From Tumebacillus avium (lineage in GTDB: Bacteria > Bacillota > Bacilli > Tumebacillales > Tumebacillaceae), in contig NZ_CP021434.1 of assembly GCF_002162355.1 (NCBI RefSeq), positions 3,096,001 through 3,160,000 on the forward strand: a stretch of 64,000 bases of DNA, given 5' to 3'. Below the pieces are notes generated by a model. It worked only from the letters and a program-made list of their open reading frames with translations, was not told the origin of the DNA and did not search any database. Shown piece after piece: positions 63,375 to 64,000 of the stretch. A program made the translations under genes and the position numbers. Positions within the stretch are counted from its first letter, which is position 1, and the number at the start of each line of letters is the position of its first letter.

Positions 63375-63746
63375 ATGTCAGAGCTGGGAGAGCGCATTCG
63401 CCGGGCGCGCCAGAGCCGGAATATCACGGGCGCGCAGCTGGCCGGGTGCATCGGCGTGTCGGCCAACTATATCAGCGAACTGGAGCGCGGGGTGAAGAAA
63501 AACCCTTCGATGCAGGTGATCGCCGGGCTCGCGGAAGTGCTGGGCTGTCCGGTCGATTACTTTTTCGGGGTGGAAGAGAAGCGGTTGAGCGATTACATAC
63601 CGGAAGATTTGAGCGGCTATGTGCGGGAGTCGATCGTGGCGAGGTACGGAGCGCAGGAGCGCGACCTGCATGAGCTGGGCGACGCTGAGATGATGGAGGC
63701 GCTCGTCGGGTATCTGCGGGAGATGAAGAACAGATCGGAAGGATGA
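63375..63746 (+). CDS. XRE-family transcription regulator
   Basis: A 123-residue DNA-binding protein. Residues 4-62 are a helix-turn-helix of the Cro/CI type (I-R-R-A-R-Q-S-R-N-I-T-G-A-Q-L-A-G-C-I-G-V-S-A-N-Y-I-S-E-L-E-R-G). The remaining ~60 residues are a short helical tail. GGAGGTGC precedes ATG 63375; the longer frame is upstream noise. It overlaps the next gene by four bases, so the two are coupled. Confidence 0.9.
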   Translation: MSELGERIRRARQSRNITGAQLAGCIGVSANYISELERGVKKNPSMQVIAGLAEVLGCPVDYFFGVEEKRLSDYIPEDLSGYVRESIVARYGAQERDLHELGDAEMMEALVGYLREMKNRSEG

Positions 63747-63994
63747 GTGGCGTGAAGAAAGGATTGTTCTGGGGCGCTGCTCTGCTCGTGGAAGTCGTGC
63801 TGCTCGTCATCTTGTACATGCGGTACAAAGATGTGGAGTGGCGGATCTTCCTCGTGCAGGGCCAGCAGGCGTACCGCTATGCGGAGCTGCATCAAGAGTG
63901 GCTCGCCTATTCGGGCGGCATGGTGCTGATCGGCCTGGCGCTGCCGTTTACGGTGTATTTTTTGCTCGGCGCGCTGCGCAGGAAGAAAGGGTGA
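63743..63994 (+). CDS. Small membrane protein coupled to the XRE regulator
   Basis: An 83-residue protein with two membrane helices (L-F-W-G-A-A-L-L-V-E-V-V-L-L-V-I-L-Y and M-V-L-I-G-L-A-L-P-F-T-V-Y-F-L-L) and a basic end R-R-K-K-G. ATG 63743 lies within the XRE stop codon (ATGA). The pair could be a regulator with its membrane partner, perhaps a signal receiver. Function unknown. Confidence 0.7.
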   Translation: MSGVKKGLFWGAALLVEVVLLVILYMRYKDVEWRIFLVQGQQAYRYAELHQEWLAYSGGMVLIGLALPFTVYFLLGALRRKKG

Positions 63995-64000
63995 GCGGGA

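Overview
The window is one 64-kb stretch of a bacterial chromosome. It almost certainly comes from a GC-rich, endospore-forming Firmicute of class Bacilli. Sporulation-linked genes (a CotF-like coat protein, a GerMN-domain lipoprotein, an RsfA-type prespore regulator) sit with an S-layer-homology protein, MurT/GatD, ClpP behind CtsR-like boxes, a GapB-type GAPDH behind CcpN-like boxes, and ThiI paired with a cysteine desulfurase. Most genes are GC-rich (roughly 55-60 percent by eye) with strong AGGAGG ribosome sites and many TTG/GTG starts. A Tumebacillus/Alicyclobacillus-type relative is my inference, not something the sequence proves. No rRNA, tRNA, CRISPR array, intact insertion sequence or prophage was seen.

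Layout. 1-12 kb: secreted protein, unknown gene, asymmetric two-subunit ABC exporter, zinc amidase, MgtC-type protein, YjbR-type protein, acetamidase/formamidase, a two-gene membrane cassette, a LytTR regulator and an acetyl-CoA hydrolase/CoA-transferase. 12-25 kb is accessory in character: a polysaccharide deacetylase, a second copy of the membrane cassette, a globin-coupled transducer, a LysR/EamA divergent pair, proteases and an AAC(3)-type acetyltransferase. It is also scarred by deletions: a VOC remnant at 6.4 kb, a Nudix gene without its Nudix box, a collapsed polymorphic toxin that keeps a candidate immunity gene, an ABC-transporter deletion scar, and a phospholipase-like gene frameshifted in a GCAG repeat. 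25-35 kb: a secreted matrixin-like protease with a secreted partner, BCCT betaine transporter, acetyltransferases, a 45-residue Arg-rich protein, GerMN lipoprotein, acyltransferase-3 membrane protein and a 715-residue SLH protein.

35-45 kb: trpG-trpE behind a leader rich in GAG/TAG triplets (TRAP-like), L,D-transpeptidase, an LCP cell-wall ligase with a GGGTTTP repeat tail, murT-gatD, and an MFS transporter behind a 13-codon leader peptide and mutually exclusive hairpins. 45-58 kb: small conserved Bacilli proteins (DUF1292, YlbF, DUF3055-like, DUF896), a LON-substrate-domain protein, clpP, a MidA-type methyltransferase, DegV, gapB, cysteine desulfurase plus thiI, and rsfA. 58-64 kb: YlbP-like acetyltransferase, HAD phosphatase, a PASTA protein whose kinase domain has lost its catalytic residues, a SelW-like redox protein that appears to use selenocysteine, a frameshifted MutT-like gene and an XRE regulator.

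How genes work together. Several units concern the envelope: MurT/GatD amidate lipid II, the LCP enzyme attaches wall polymers, the L,D-transpeptidase and amidase act on peptidoglycan, and the PASTA pseudokinase could sense it. NifS-like desulfurase and ThiI pass sulfur to tRNA or thiamine. The most unusual signals are the in-frame UGA with a SECIS-like hairpin in the SelW-like gene, the attenuator in front of the MFS gene, the TRAP-like leader of trpGE, the PASTA pseudokinase, and the collapsed toxin next to an intact candidate immunity gene.
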